A stretch of DNA of 64,000 bases from Pseudomonas sp. 10-1B (GCF_000935045.1 NZ_JYKS01000025.1:1-64000), one strand, 5' to 3'. Positions 1-9,266 are shown, numbered from the stretch's first letter. Notes: generated by a model from the sequence alone, not told the origin. Made by a program: numbers and translations.

Positions 1-30
1 GCGCCAGCCTCAGATGTGTATAAGAGACAG
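1..30. other. Sequencing adapter remnant (Tn5/Nextera mosaic end)
   Basis: Bases 12-30 read AGATGTGTATAAGAGACAG, the 19-bp hyperactive Tn5 mosaic end used in Nextera tagmentation libraries. The preceding 11 bases resemble only loosely the rest of a Nextera adapter. The sequence runs directly into the 3' part of comEC, so this is an untrimmed library artefact at a contig edge and not a genomic transposon end. Confidence 0.93.
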
Positions 31-2181
31 CCCCAACACCAACCGCAAAGCCCCCTCCACCGCCGTGTCATGCATCACCACCCCATGCCGCCGATACCGC
101 TCCACCACCTGCCCATGCGGGTGCCCAAAGCTATTATTGCGCCCCCGCGACACCAGTACCCCACGCGGCGCAGTGGCACGAATGAACGCCTCAGTGGAAG
201 AACTACGGCTGCCATGATGCGGTGACTGCAGCCAGTCAATGCGCGGAGAATCGTTAGCCGCCAGCCAGGCCCGCTCAGCTCCGGCTTCGATATCTCCCGC
301 CAGCAACAACCGCTCACCCTGCGCCTCGACCAGCAACACACAGGAGCGGTCATTACTGCTGCGCCCATCCGCCCAGCGCCACAGCGAAAAACGCACGCCA
401 TCCCATTCCCATTGCTCGCCACTGGCACAAGGTTGCAACTGAACATCATCCAGCTCTTCCCCACCGATAACCCGCTTGACCGGCAAACCACGTTGTATGG
501 CCGCAGCACCACCGGCATGGTCGGCATGGGCATGGCTGATCAGCATCAAGTCCAGGCTACTCACCCCCAACTTGCGCAAGGTCGGCAGCACTATCCGCTC
601 ACCCAGGTCGCTTTCGCCCCTGGCCGGCCCGGCGTCATACAGCAGGTTGTGATGCCGGGTTCGCAACAGCACCGCCAAGCCTTGGCCGACATCCAGTTGC
701 CAGACCTCGACCTGCCCGAACGGCACCGGTTCCCGGGGCACCCAAAGGGCCAACAGCATCACCCCGCCCAACCCTCGCAGCGGCACGCCACGGGGCAGCA
801 GCACCAGCAAGGCACCCAGGCAGACCAGCAACCAGGCCCATAATGGCAAGGCCGGTGGCACCCACGCTGGCCGTTGCTGAGCCACCAGCGCAAGCCCGCG
901 GAACAGCACATCCAGCAAGCCACCCGCCAGCCACAACAACGCCTCCCCTGCCCCACCCAGCGGCAACAGCAAGGTACCCAGCAACGCCAACGGCAACACT
1001 GCCAGGCTCACCCACGGCACCGCCACAAGGTTGGCCAGCGGCGCACTCAGGCTCACCGGCAAGCCCGTGGCCAGCAGCACCGGCAGCAAGCCGATGGCGA
1101 TCACCCATTGCGCCCGCGTCCAGGCCTGCCATGGTCGCCAACCGCCCAAGCGGGCACCGAAGCAATAGATAAGCGTGGCCACGGCGGCAAACGACAGCCA
1201 GAAACCGGGTAACAGTGCCGCCAACGGTTCGACCAGCAACACCGCAACCAGCGCCAGCAACAGCGGTACAAAAGCGCCAAGATGGCGAAAGCGCAGACGC
1301 CAGAGCAACACCACGGCCAGCATCAGGCAGGCGCGCTGTACCGGCACGCCAGCACCGGCCAGCCAGCCATAGGCCAGTGCTGCGGCCATGGCCAGAGCGC
1401 AGGCCCAGGGCAACCACGGCAGCCGTGCGGGCCACAGCCCCCAGCGCGCCAGCCCGGCGACCAGGCCATACAGCAAACCCGCCACCAGGCCGATGTGCTG
1501 GCCGGAAATCACCAGCAAGTGCACCGTGCCAGTATCCTGCAACACCTGCCAGTCCTGCCGTGCCAGGCCCGCGCCGTCACCGAGCACCAGTGCCACCAAC
1601 GCCGCCTGGCGGCCATTGGCATCCACGGCCAGAAGACGCTGGCGCAGCGCATCGCGCCAACCACCGTCTACGGAGGCCAGCAGTTGCCCAGCCTTGACCG
1701 TGCCGGTGGCGCCGATCCGCCGCGCCAGCAATTGCGCTTCCCGATCCGGCCCATGCGGGTTGAGCAGCCCAGCCGGTCGCTGCAAGGTCACCGCCAGCCG
1801 CCACTGCTCGCCCGCCCGCAGCGCAGGCCCGTCGAACCAGCTCAACTGCAGGCGCTGCGGCAGCTCGGCGCGCCGCGAGCGGGGCTCTTGCAGCTCGAAG
1901 CGTACGCCGTGCGCAGTGCGCGCCGGCAAGCCGACCACCCGCCCCTCCAGCCACAGCGTGCGGCCGTCCAAGCCAGCAGCCAGGCGGTCATCCAGCGCCA
2001 GTTGCGCTGCCCCACACGCCCAACACAGCCCCAGCAGAAAACAGCCCAGCGGCCACAGGCGGGTACCCAGGCCGATGGCCGCGACGATGGCCAACAGTAT
2101 CAACCATCCGACCGATGGCAAGGCGGGGAGAAAACCCAGGCACAACAACCCGAGTGCGAGCGCAAACATCCCTGTGCGCAT
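31..2181 (-). CDS. comEC: ComEC/Rec2-type DNA uptake channel, 3' end cut off by adapter
   Basis: Inner-membrane channel that carries single-stranded DNA into the cytoplasm in natural transformation. The N-terminal third has several hydrophobic segments (DUF4131-like), followed by the competence-domain membrane region with the conserved VISGQHIGL stretch. The C-terminal third is a metallo-beta-lactamase-like domain with the motif SHAHADHAGG and later HHGS. The start chosen is the ATG at 2181 (MRTGMFALAL), preceded by GGAG about 9 nt upstream; an ATG at 2220 would add 13 residues without a better ribosome site. The reading frame passes into the adapter at base 30, so the true stop is missing, probably by only a few residues judging from family length near 740. 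It is transcribed away from the DUF2062 gene. Confidence 0.93.
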
Positions 2182-2323
2182 GAGGTAGAGCTCCAGAAGG
2201 CAAGTCACCCCCTGAGGCATAGCCCAATTGCCGGCAGTGCTTGCTCAACAATTGTCACAAACTCTAAACGAGGCTGAACCGGAATAAGGGCATACTGCCC
2301 AGATCAACGCTCCGGGAGCCTAC

Positions 2324-2956
2324 ATGCCGCGCCGACTTTTCAAACGCTACATGCCGGACCCGACCAGTATTCGGGAACACAAGTCCTTACGCTTTTTCGG
2401 CAAGTTGCTGCACGACCCGAACCTCTGGCACCTGAACCGCCATTCGGTGGCGCGGGCCATGGGCGTTGGCCTGTTCGCGGCGCTGATCCCGATGCCGGCG
2501 CAGATGCTGCTGGCCGCCGCGCTGGCCATTCCGGTGCGCGGCAACCTGCCGATCGCGGTCAGCCTGGTGTGGCTGACCAACCCGCTGACCATGCCGCCGG
2601 TGTTCTTCGTCACCTACATGACCGGTGCCTGGCTGATGCAGATCCCGCCGCGCACCCTGCCCGAAGAATTGACCTTCGAGTGGATCACCGACCAGCTGTA
2701 CACACTGTGGCAACCCTTCCTGCTCGGCTCGGTGGTGTGCGGCGTGGTGCTGGGCATCCTTGGCTACTTCACCACCATGCTGTACTGGCGCTGGTGGGTG
2801 GGCCGGCAGTGGCGTCGACGCCAATGCCGGTGCAAGGCCTCAGGCGCGCATGCCGCGGCCGCTGACCAGCAGGCGCACGCACAGCAGGTAGAGCACCGCG
2901 GTGGCCACCAGCATGAAGGTGATCGCCGTGCCAATGCTGATATCCGACACCCCTAG
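2324..2956 (+). CDS. DUF2062 membrane protein, C-terminus probably frameshifted
   Basis: Small inner-membrane protein of the DUF2062 family, function unknown. The first 170 residues are typical: an N-terminal basic stretch, PDPTSIREHKSLRF, three hydrophobic segments and the WLTNPLTMPPVF motif, ending with LYWRWWVGRQWRRR. The start ATG has GGGAG upstream. After about residue 167 the frame continues for some 44 low-complexity residues (Ala, His, Gln rich) that lie antisense to the end of the ABC permease gene, an overlap of 117 bp. Family members usually stop soon after the basic WRRR tail, so the extension suggests a small indel or a lost stop codon near 2820-2840. Confidence 0.8.
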   Translation: MPRRLFKRYMPDPTSIREHKSLRFFGKLLHDPNLWHLNRHSVARAMGVGLFAALIPMPAQMLLAAALAIPVRGNLPIAVSLVWLTNPLTMPPVFFVTYMTGAWLMQIPPRTLPEELTFEWITDQLYTLWQPFLLGSVVCGVVLGILGYFTTMLYWRWWVGRQWRRRQCRCKASGAHAAAADQQAHAQQVEHRGGHQHEGDRRANADIRHP

Positions 2957-3619
2957 GATGCCGTAGCGGAACGAGTTGACCATGTGCAGCACCGGGTTGG
3001 CCAGCGACACGGTCTGCCAGAACGGCGGCAGCAGGTTGATCGAGTAGAACACCCCGCCCAGGTAGGTCAGCGGCGTCAGCACGAAGGTCGGGATGATCGA
3101 AATATCATCGAAGTTGCGCGCGAACACCGCGTTGACGAAGCCCAGCAGCGAGAAAATGGTCGCGGTCAGCAGCACCACGACCACGGTCACGCCCAGGTGG
3201 TGCACCTGCAGGTCGGTGAAGAACATCGACAGGATGGTCACGATCACCCCCACCGCCAGGCCGCGCAGCACCCCGCCCAATACATAGCCGACGAGGATGG
3301 TGTGCGGCGACACCGGCGACACCATCAGCTCTTCGATCGAACGCTGGAACTTGCTGCCGAAGAAGCTCGACACCACGTTGCCGTAGGAGTTGGTGATCAC
3401 CGACATCATGATCAACCCCGGCACGATGTACTGCATGTAGGTAAAGCCGCCCATGTCGCCGATCTGCCGGCCGATCAGGTTACCGAAGATGACGAAGTAC
3501 AGGACCATGGTGATCGCCGGCGGCAGCAGGGTCTGCGGCCAGATACGCAGGAAGCGCCGCACTTCACGGTAGACGATGGTGTTCAGGGCGACCCAGTTGG
3601 TGCGCAGTTCCACACTCAT
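2840..3619 (-). CDS. yadH: ABC-2 type exporter permease, YadH-like
   Basis: Membrane half of an ABC exporter of the ABC-2 family, 259 residues with six predicted hydrophobic segments, close in length to E. coli YadH (256). The start MSVELRTNW at 3619 overlaps the stop of the ATPase gene by 4 bp (ATGA), showing translational coupling and excluding the longer upstream frame. The substrate is unknown; YadGH-type exporters have no settled cargo. Its 3' end is overlapped by the extended tail of the convergent DUF2062 gene. Confidence 0.92.
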   Translation of the reverse strand: MSVELRTNWVALNTIVYREVRRFLRIWPQTLLPPAITMVLYFVIFGNLIGRQIGDMGGFTYMQYIVPGLIMMSVITNSYGNVVSSFFGSKFQRSIEELMVSPVSPHTILVGYVLGGVLRGLAVGVIVTILSMFFTDLQVHHLGVTVVVVLLTATIFSLLGFVNAVFARNFDDISIIPTFVLTPLTYLGGVFYSINLLPPFWQTVSLANPVLHMVNSFRYGILGVSDISIGTAITFMLVATAVLYLLCVRLLVSGRGMRA

Positions 3620-4548
3620 ACGGCCACCTTCGACAGGTTTTTTTCCACCAGGGACACGAACAGCTCCTCGAGTCGGTTGGTCTTGTTGCGCAGGCTCTGC
3701 ACTTCGATGTTCTGCAGCGCCAGCTGGCCGAACAGCGCGGTGATACCGATGTCCTTTTCCACCTGTACTTCCAGGGTATGCGGGGTCAACAGCCGGCACG
3801 GGTAGCCCGGCAATGCCGGCGCCGTGGCCAGGTCGCGCTTGAGGTCGAGGACGAAGGTTTCGACATGCAGCTTGCCCAGCAGCTGGCGCATACTGGTGTT
3901 CTCGACGATGGTGCCGTGGTCGATGATGCCGATGTTACGGCACAGCTGCTCGGCCTCTTCCAGGTAGTGGGTGGTGAGGATGATGGTGATGCCCTTCTGG
4001 TTCAGCTCGGTGAGAAAGCTCCACATCGAACGGCGCAGCTCGATGTCCACGCCAGCGGTGGGCTCGTCGAGAATCAGCAGGCGCGGCTCATGGATCAGCG
4101 CGCGGGCAATCATCAGGCGGCGCTTCATGCCACCGGACAGCGAGCGTGACTGCACGTCGCGCTTGTCCCACAGGCCCAGCTGGGTCAGGTACTGCTCGGC
4201 GCGCTCCTTGGCGAGCCTGGGCGGGATGCCGTAGTAACCGGCCTGGGTCACGACGATGTCGAAGGTTTTCTCGAACTGGTTGAAGTTGAATTCCTGCGGC
4301 ACCACGCCCAGGCAGCGCTTGAGCGCGGCGGGCTCGCGGTCCAGGTCGTGGCCGAACACATTGACCGTGCCGCTGGTCTTGTTGACCAAGGTGGAGAGGA
4401 TGCCGATGGTGGTGGACTTGCCGGCGCCGTTGGGGCCGAGCAAGGCGAAGAAGTCACCTTCGGCAACATCGAGGTCGATGCCCTTGAGGGCCTGGAAGCC
4501 GTTGCCGTAGGTCTTGGTCAGCTGTCGGATGGACAGGGCGGAACTCAT
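3616..4548 (-). CDS. yadG: ABC exporter ATP-binding protein, YadG-like
   Basis: Cytoplasmic ATPase subunit of the exporter with the downstream YadH-like permease. Walker A (GPNGAGKST) lies near residues 38-46, the signature LSGGMKRR and Walker B LLILDEPTAGVD follow, then TTHYLEEAE with the switch His. The 310 residues match YadG length (308), and I recognise long stretches shared with it, such as the PQEFNFN and TAGVDIELRRSMW segments. It is the first gene of a two-gene operon; the 144-bp upstream gap holds a possible Fur-like half site (4660-4672). Confidence 0.94.
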   Translation of the reverse strand: MSSALSIRQLTKTYGNGFQALKGIDLDVAEGDFFALLGPNGAGKSTTIGILSTLVNKTSGTVNVFGHDLDREPAALKRCLGVVPQEFNFNQFEKTFDIVVTQAGYYGIPPRLAKERAEQYLTQLGLWDKRDVQSRSLSGGMKRRLMIARALIHEPRLLILDEPTAGVDIELRRSMWSFLTELNQKGITIILTTHYLEEAEQLCRNIGIIDHGTIVENTSMRQLLGKLHVETFVLDLKRDLATAPALPGYPCRLLTPHTLEVQVEKDIGITALFGQLALQNIEVQSLRNKTNRLEELFVSLVEKNLSKVAV

Positions 4549-4659
4549 AGCGGGTCATTTACCGAAGAAAAAGGTGCAGGACACGCCAGGGCAGGTCACT
4601 GGCGCAGTGAGTGCGGCCATGGTGCAAGGCCAGGCCGCACAAGTACAGTCACATGTATT

Positions 4660-4672
4660 GATAATGACTATC
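4660..4672 (-). promoter_or_regulatory. Possible Fur-like site upstream of yadG
   Basis: GATAATGACTATC matches 11 of the first 13 bases of the classic Fur consensus GATAATGATAATCATTATC, but the remaining half is not conserved. It sits about 110 bp upstream of the yadG start. Weak evidence; it could be chance in an AT-richer patch. Confidence 0.25.
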
Positions 4673-4692
4673 GAAACACGCGTGGTGTTCGA

Positions 4693-5316
4693 TCAGGTCA
4701 GCGCGGTCATCACCGCGGCCTGGTAGGCCGGGCGCGCCTTGAGCCGTGCGTACCAGGCTTCAAGGTGATGCATGGCCGGGCGCTCGATGGGCATTTCGAA
4801 CCAGGCGTAGACGAAGCTACCCAGTGGGATGTCGCCCATGCCGATCTGGTCACCAGAAAGATAAGGTTGTTTGGCCAGGGTTTCGTCGGCGATGGCCAGC
4901 AGCTCGGCGCACTGCTTGTGCGCGGCGTTGATCGCCACCCAGTCGCGCTGGTCTTCCGGGGTGCGCAGCAGGCCCCAGAACAACGGGCGGAACGGCGTGG
5001 CGAAGGACGAGGTGGTCCAGTCCATCCACTTGTCGGCCAGGGCGCGCTGGCGCGGGTCCTCCAGGTACCAGCCCTGTTCTGCACCGTATTCGGCGCACAG
5101 GTAGCGGACGATGGCGTTGGACTCCCACAGGGTCAGGTCACCGTCTTCGAGCATCGGTACCAGGCCATTTGGGTTGCGCGCACGGTAGTGCGGTTCGTTG
5201 ACCACGCCAAAGGCGCCACCGGCGTCGATGGACTCGAAGTCCAGACCCAGTTCGTGGGCGATCCACAGCGCCTTGCGCACATTGCTCGAATTCTTGCGGC
5301 CCCAGATCTTCAGCAT
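4693..5316 (-). CDS. Glutathione S-transferase family protein
   Basis: Soluble 207-residue GST. The N-terminal thioredoxin-like domain carries WGRKNSSNVRKALW (the likely glutathione-activating Ser/Asn region), VPMLEDGDLTLWESNAIVRYL (split here by the usual cis-Pro and the ESNAI glutathione gamma-Glu contact), and the C-terminal all-helical domain includes GMGDIPLGSFVYAW with the capping Asp. The start MLKIWG at 5316 is chosen because the family begins there; the frame is open 34 codons further but without family similarity. Substrate unknown. In PAO1 a GST lies next to the same ABC pair (from memory). Confidence 0.9.
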   Translation of the reverse strand: MLKIWGRKNSSNVRKALWIAHELGLDFESIDAGGAFGVVNEPHYRARNPNGLVPMLEDGDLTLWESNAIVRYLCAEYGAEQGWYLEDPRQRALADKWMDWTTSSFATPFRPLFWGLLRTPEDQRDWVAINAAHKQCAELLAIADETLAKQPYLSGDQIGMGDIPLGSFVYAWFEMPIERPAMHHLEAWYARLKARPAYQAAVMTALT

Positions 5317-5418
5317 GGCAACGTCCTTATGAATACGGAGGTTGCACAGTCTACTCCAGAGGGATGTCGCCTGTACGGGCCCTTTCACAGGCAAGCTGTT
5401 GAACATCAACCGCAACAC

Positions 5419-5456
5419 TGTCAGGGCGCGCCTGGAAAAGCCAGGCGAGCTGACAG
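5419..5456. terminator. Stem-loop downstream of the 5470-5880 gene
   Basis: Nested inverted repeats: outer CTGTCAG/CTGACAG and inner CGCCTGG/CCAGGCG with an AAAAG loop. No clear U-run follows on either strand, so it may be a weak or Rho-assisted terminator or simply a structured spacer. Confidence 0.45.
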
Positions 5457-5469
5457 GGGGGAAGACGGG

Positions 5470-5880
5470 TCAGGCGGTGGGGGGCGATTTGGAAAGTTGA
5501 ATATGACAATCGATACCAGCATCCGACGCTTTACCCTCTTTTTCCAAAACCTTGAAGCCCAGCCCTTCACTGATAAAGTCGCCAACAGAGTAGGAGTTCA
5601 TCAGATACTGAAATTCGGTACGGTTGAGTGATGCCGGTCGGTGGGTGGTTAGCAGCTTGATGTATTTCCGGTTCGAGCCAGCCCCCTGGCTGAACGTGAT
5701 GGTCGTAGCAGAGGGAATATCGCTCATGGCTATTTTGCTGTAGTCGCCACCCACACTCTTGTAGGCTGTATCTCCACTTCCCTCTGCTGGCAAAGTCAGA
5801 CTTTCGCTTGGTCCGGTGCCGTTGTTTTCTTTCCAGAAAATGACGACGCCGTTCTGGTATGGGGTGTTGTCGTTTCGCAT
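5470..5880 (-). CDS. Hypothetical protein, 136 residues, unlike its neighbours
   Basis: I do not recognise this protein. It begins MRNDNTPYQNGVVIFW at the ATG at 5880, with AAGG 8 nt upstream; a GTG three codons earlier is possible. It is rich in Ser, Thr, Gly and Asn, has no signal peptide or membrane segment, and contains alternating hydrophobic stretches (GVVIFW, ATTITFS, KYIKLL) consistent with a small beta-sandwich. Base composition is visibly lower in G+C than fadE or the GST gene on either side, which suggests transfer. About 110 bp upstream lies a copy of a 20-bp motif found twice in the control region of the Rhs locus, so it may belong to that regulon. Confidence 0.6.
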   Translation of the reverse strand: MRNDNTPYQNGVVIFWKENNGTGPSESLTLPAEGSGDTAYKSVGGDYSKIAMSDIPSATTITFSQGAGSNRKYIKLLTTHRPASLNRTEFQYLMNSYSVGDFISEGLGFKVLEKEGKASDAGIDCHIQLSKSPPTA

Positions 5881-6212
5881 GATGCGCACCTTGCGTTGAA
5901 GATTATGTGCCTTGGAGACATATCACCGCCTAATACGGCGCCGTGTCGTTATGTGGGCTTGAATTTAAAACAGCACTAGCGCCCGCGCACCTAGCAGAAT
6001 TGCCAGGTCGGGCCACACAGTAGGTTCCCGCTTGCTTGATATAGCGAACCTGGCTGTTGATCTTCTCGATCACTGTCTCCTTGCATAGAAGGCATACAAC
6101 AGGCTGAAACTCCCAGCGCCATACCCTGTCACTGTTCTGACCCGGCCGTTCACGGCGTAACGTCTAAGCTCTGTGGGACGGCTCAAGCCCCCGATTCCAA
6201 GGAGGATCGATT
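5881..6212. other. Intergenic region with a copy of the Rhs-locus motif
   Basis: 332 bp between the orphan gene and fadE. It holds the motif at 5988-6008 and otherwise no gene that I can support. The last 60 bp contain the fadE ribosome site (AAGGAGG). Divergent promoters for both flanking genes must lie here, but I cannot place -35/-10 boxes with confidence. Confidence 0.5.
5988..6008 (+). repeat. Recurrent 21-bp motif, copy 1
   Basis: The core is ACCTAGCAGAATTGCCAGGT (5989-6008). It matches 18 of 21 positions with the copy at 28395 and 17 of 21 with the copy at 28339. The ends form an ACCT/AGGT dyad with a 12-nt spacer. Function unknown; binding site for a shared regulator is an inference. 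Confidence 0.6.
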
Positions 6213-8660
6213 ATGTTGCTGTTGTGGTTGGTGGTGCTGGTGATCGGCGCGGCATACCTCACGCACCGGCGCCTGGCGCCCTTGCAGATTTTGGGCATCA
6301 TCGCGGCCTATGTGCTGCTGATGGGTATTTTCAGCAATGCCCCCGGTTGGTTGCTGACGCTGATCTGGATCGTGCTGGCGCTTAAAATCGCCCTGGTAGC
6401 GCTGCCGGAGTGGCGGCGCAAGGTGTTCACCGGCCCGGTGTTCAAGTGGTTCCAGCGCACCCTGCCGCCCATGTCGCAGACCGAGCGCGAAGCCATCGAC
6501 GCCGGTAGCGTGTGGTGGGACGGCGAATTGTTCAGCGGTCGCCCCGACTGGCGCGTACTGCTCAACTACCCAGCGCCCCGGCTGACCGAAGAAGAACAGG
6601 CCTTCATCGATGGCCCCACAGAACAACTCTGTGCCATGGTCAGTGACTGGCAGATCGGCCAGGACCTCGATCTGCCGCCCGAAGCCTGGGCGCATATCAA
6701 GCAGAACGGCTTCTTCGCCTTGATCATCCCCAAGGAGTATGGCGGCAAGGGCTTTTCCGCCTATGCCCACTCCCAGGTGGCGATGAAGCTGGCCACCCGC
6801 AGCGGCGACCTGGCCTCCACGGTGATGGTGCCCAACTCCTTGGGCCCGGCCGAACTGTTGCTGCATTACGGCACCGATGAACAACGTAACCACTACCTGC
6901 CGCGCCTGGCTCGGGGCGAGGAAATCCCCTGCTTCGCCCTCACCGGCCCGCTGGCCGGCTCCGACGCTGGCGCCATGCCTGACACCGGCGTTGTCTGCAA
7001 AGGTCAATGGAATGGCGAAGAAGTCATCGGCCTGCGCCTGAATTGGGAAAAGCGCTACATCACTCTCGGCCCGGTCGCCACCCTGCTGGGCCTGGCATTC
7101 AAGGCCTACGACCCGGACCACCTGCTGGGCGAAGAAGCACAGCTGGGTATCAGCCTGGCGCTGATCCCCACCAGCACCCCGGGTGTGGACATCGGCAAAC
7201 GCCACCTGCCATTGGGCGCAGCATTCATGAACGGCCCCAACAGCGGCAAGGACGTCTTCGTGCCACTGGACTTCCTGATCGGAGGTCAGGCCATGCTCGG
7301 CAAGGGCTGGATGATGCTGATGAACTGCCTGTCGGTCGGTCGCTCCATCTCCCTGCCGGCGGTCGGCACCGGTGCCGCCAAGTACACCAGCCTGGTCACC
7401 GGCCAGTACGCCAACATCCGCGAGCAGTTCAACGTGCCGCTGGCAGCCTTCGAAGGCATCCAGGAATCGCTGGCACGTATCGGCGGCAATGCCTGGCTGA
7501 TGGACAGTGCGCGCCTGCTGACGGCCAAGGCCGTGGACCTGGGCGAGAAACCTTCGGTACTGTCGGCGATCCTCAAGTATCACCTCACCGAGCGCGGTCG
7601 CGAATGCATCCAACACGCCATGGATGTACACGGTGGCAAGGCCATCATCATGGGCCCGAACAACTACCTGGGGCGCAACTGGCAAGGGGCGCCGATCTTC
7701 ATCACGGTCGAGGGCGCGAACATTCTCTCGCGCAACCTGATGATCTTCGGCCAGGGCGCGATCCGCTGCCACCCGTTCGTGCTCAAGGAGATGGCACTCG
7801 CTGGCCGCGAGGACCGCGACCAGGCGCTGAAAGAATTCGACGACCTGCTGATGAAGCACATCATGTTCGCCGCCGGCAACGCGGCCAGCACGCTGGTGTT
7901 CAACCTGGGGCTGGGTCGCCTGGAAAACGTCCCAGGCGATGCCCTGAGCCAAGGCTACTTCCGCGCCCTGAACCGCCAGGCCGCAGCCTTTGCCTTGCTG
8001 GCGGACGTGTCGATGATGCTGCTGGGCGGTGCCCTCAAACGCCGCGAACGCTTGAGTGCCCGGCTGGGCGACGTGCTGAGCTACCTGTACTTGTCCAGCT
8101 CGGCGCTCAAGCGTTATCACGACCTGGGTTCACCGGAACATATGCAGCCCTTGCTGCGCTGGGCCATGGAAGAAAGCCTGGGTCAGGCGGAAAAGGCCCT
8201 GGACCAGTTGCTCGACAACTTCCCCAACCGCTTTGTCGGCTGTGCGCTGCGCGTGCTGGTGTTCCCCTTTGGCCGTCGCCATACCGGGCCCAGCGATGAG
8301 CTGGATGCAGAGGTGGCGGCATTGATTGGCCGCAGCAAGGGTGATCCCGCGCTTGAAGAGCTGCTCGCCGGCTGCTTCAGGCCACAGGCCGATGGCGACC
8401 CGGTGGCGGCACTACAACGGGCCTGCGACCTGCTGGATGAAGCGGCGCCTTTGCACAAGGCACTGCATCAGGCGACCAAGGAGGGCAAGGTGCGGCCAGC
8501 ACCTGGGCAGTCGGCGATCGAGGCGGCAGTCGAAAGCGGTGTGTTGCAACCTGGCGAAGGGCAACGGCTGCAGGCGGCGGAACAGGCACGTCGGGCAGTG
8601 ATCGATGTGGATGCCTTCGACAAGGAGCAGTTGCTGCCGGAACACGGCAAGGTACGCTGA
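6213..8660 (+). CDS. fadE: Acyl-CoA dehydrogenase FadE
   Basis: Flavoprotein of fatty-acid beta-oxidation that introduces the trans-2 double bond into acyl-CoA. Length 815 residues, essentially that of E. coli FadE (814) and about twice a normal acyl-CoA dehydrogenase. The N-terminus has two hydrophobic segments (residues about 1-65), then an N-terminal helical domain, the middle beta domain with CFALTGPLAGSD and the C-terminal helical domain with SLPAVGTGAAKY, YNIREQF-like QYANIREQFN and MDVHGGKAIIMGPNN. The extra C-terminal domain typical of FadE (DUF1974) follows from about residue 520. The start ATG has AAGGAGG upstream. From memory, the same gene (PA2815) precedes PA2817 in PAO1, as it does here. 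Confidence 0.96.
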   Translation: MLLLWLVVLVIGAAYLTHRRLAPLQILGIIAAYVLLMGIFSNAPGWLLTLIWIVLALKIALVALPEWRRKVFTGPVFKWFQRTLPPMSQTEREAIDAGSVWWDGELFSGRPDWRVLLNYPAPRLTEEEQAFIDGPTEQLCAMVSDWQIGQDLDLPPEAWAHIKQNGFFALIIPKEYGGKGFSAYAHSQVAMKLATRSGDLASTVMVPNSLGPAELLLHYGTDEQRNHYLPRLARGEEIPCFALTGPLAGSDAGAMPDTGVVCKGQWNGEEVIGLRLNWEKRYITLGPVATLLGLAFKAYDPDHLLGEEAQLGISLALIPTSTPGVDIGKRHLPLGAAFMNGPNSGKDVFVPLDFLIGGQAMLGKGWMMLMNCLSVGRSISLPAVGTGAAKYTSLVTGQYANIREQFNVPLAAFEGIQESLARIGGNAWLMDSARLLTAKAVDLGEKPSVLSAILKYHLTERGRECIQHAMDVHGGKAIIMGPNNYLGRNWQGAPIFITVEGANILSRNLMIFGQGAIRCHPFVLKEMALAGREDRDQALKEFDDLLMKHIMFAAGNAASTLVFNLGLGRLENVPGDALSQGYFRALNRQAAAFALLADVSMMLLGGALKRRERLSARLGDVLSYLYLSSSALKRYHDLGSPEHMQPLLRWAMEESLGQAEKALDQLLDNFPNRFVGCALRVLVFPFGRRHTGPSDELDAEVAALIGRSKGDPALEELLAGCFRPQADGDPVAALQRACDLLDEAAPLHKALHQATKEGKVRPAPGQSAIEAAVESGVLQPGEGQRLQAAEQARRAVIDVDAFDKEQLLPEHGKVR

Positions 8661-8678
8661 CCCAAGTGGCCGCTTTGC

Positions 8679-8779
8679 GGCCCAATCGCCGGCAAGCCAG
8701 CGCCACACATGGGCCGCATCGCCCGCAAGCCATATGCATGTACTGTGGGTACAGGCTTGCCGGGCGATGAGGCCGGTTC
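8679..8779. repeat. REP-like inverted repeat after fadE
   Basis: ATCGCCGGCAAGCC near 8686 faces its near complement GGCTTGCCGGGCGATGAGG near 8754. Degenerate compared with other pairs in the window. Confidence 0.5.
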
Positions 8780-8855
8780 AGCCGGCATCTTCCCCAACCC
8801 GTCCCCAACCGGCGTATACTCCGCGCCCGTTTCGACCACCCCGAGGACCGCCCCC

Positions 8856-9266
8856 ATGGCCAACCCCCACCTGGAATACCACCTGCAACTGCTGAACCAC
8901 CTGCGTACCATCCTGGTGGCCCTGGGTGAAGCCGAGCAGGTACCGGAGGAAAGCCACGCCCTGTTCCTCGAACGCTTCGACGAACTGCTGACCCTTCTCC
9001 CGCAGAACCCACTGCAAAGCCAGTACCTGGGCCAGGACCTGATCTGCCAGGTTATCCAGCGCTACCCGCAAATTGCCCATCTGGTGCCACGCGACCTGTT
9101 GTGGTTCTTCGCCGGCGACTGCCTGCACTTCATGCCTGATGAAGAACTCGAGCTGTACCAACAGCTGGAAGAACGCCGCTATGAGGCCGAACAGAACGGC
9201 GAAGCCTTTGACTGGAACCAGCAAAAGCAGTTGCTGCGCCAAGCTGCAGGTAACACGCAACACTGA
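8856..9266 (+). CDS. PA2817 family protein
   Basis: Small soluble acidic protein of 136 residues, function unknown, conserved in Pseudomonas directly after fadE. The start MANPHLEYHLQLL is chosen over an upstream in-frame ATG because the intervening codons are not protein-like and because CGAGGA precedes it closely. Mostly helical, with LVPRDLLWFFAGDCLHFMP as the most recognisable stretch. The pairing with fadE suggests a link to fatty-acid metabolism, by context only. Confidence 0.85.
   Translation: MANPHLEYHLQLLNHLRTILVALGEAEQVPEESHALFLERFDELLTLLPQNPLQSQYLGQDLICQVIQRYPQIAHLVPRDLLWFFAGDCLHFMPDEELELYQQLEERRYEAEQNGEAFDWNQQKQLLRQAAGNTQH

Noticed and set aside
12..30. Tn5 transposon end
   Set aside because: It is at the very edge of the contig and equals the library-kit mosaic end; no transposase or second end is present.
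14..225. Short plus-strand ORFs beginning in the first 30 bases
   Set aside because: They start inside the adapter and run antisense to comEC.
6183..8120. 645-codon open frame antisense to fadE
   Set aside because: Long antisense frames are expected in high-G+C genes; composition (Gln/His/Ala rich) is not protein-like and fadE is certain.
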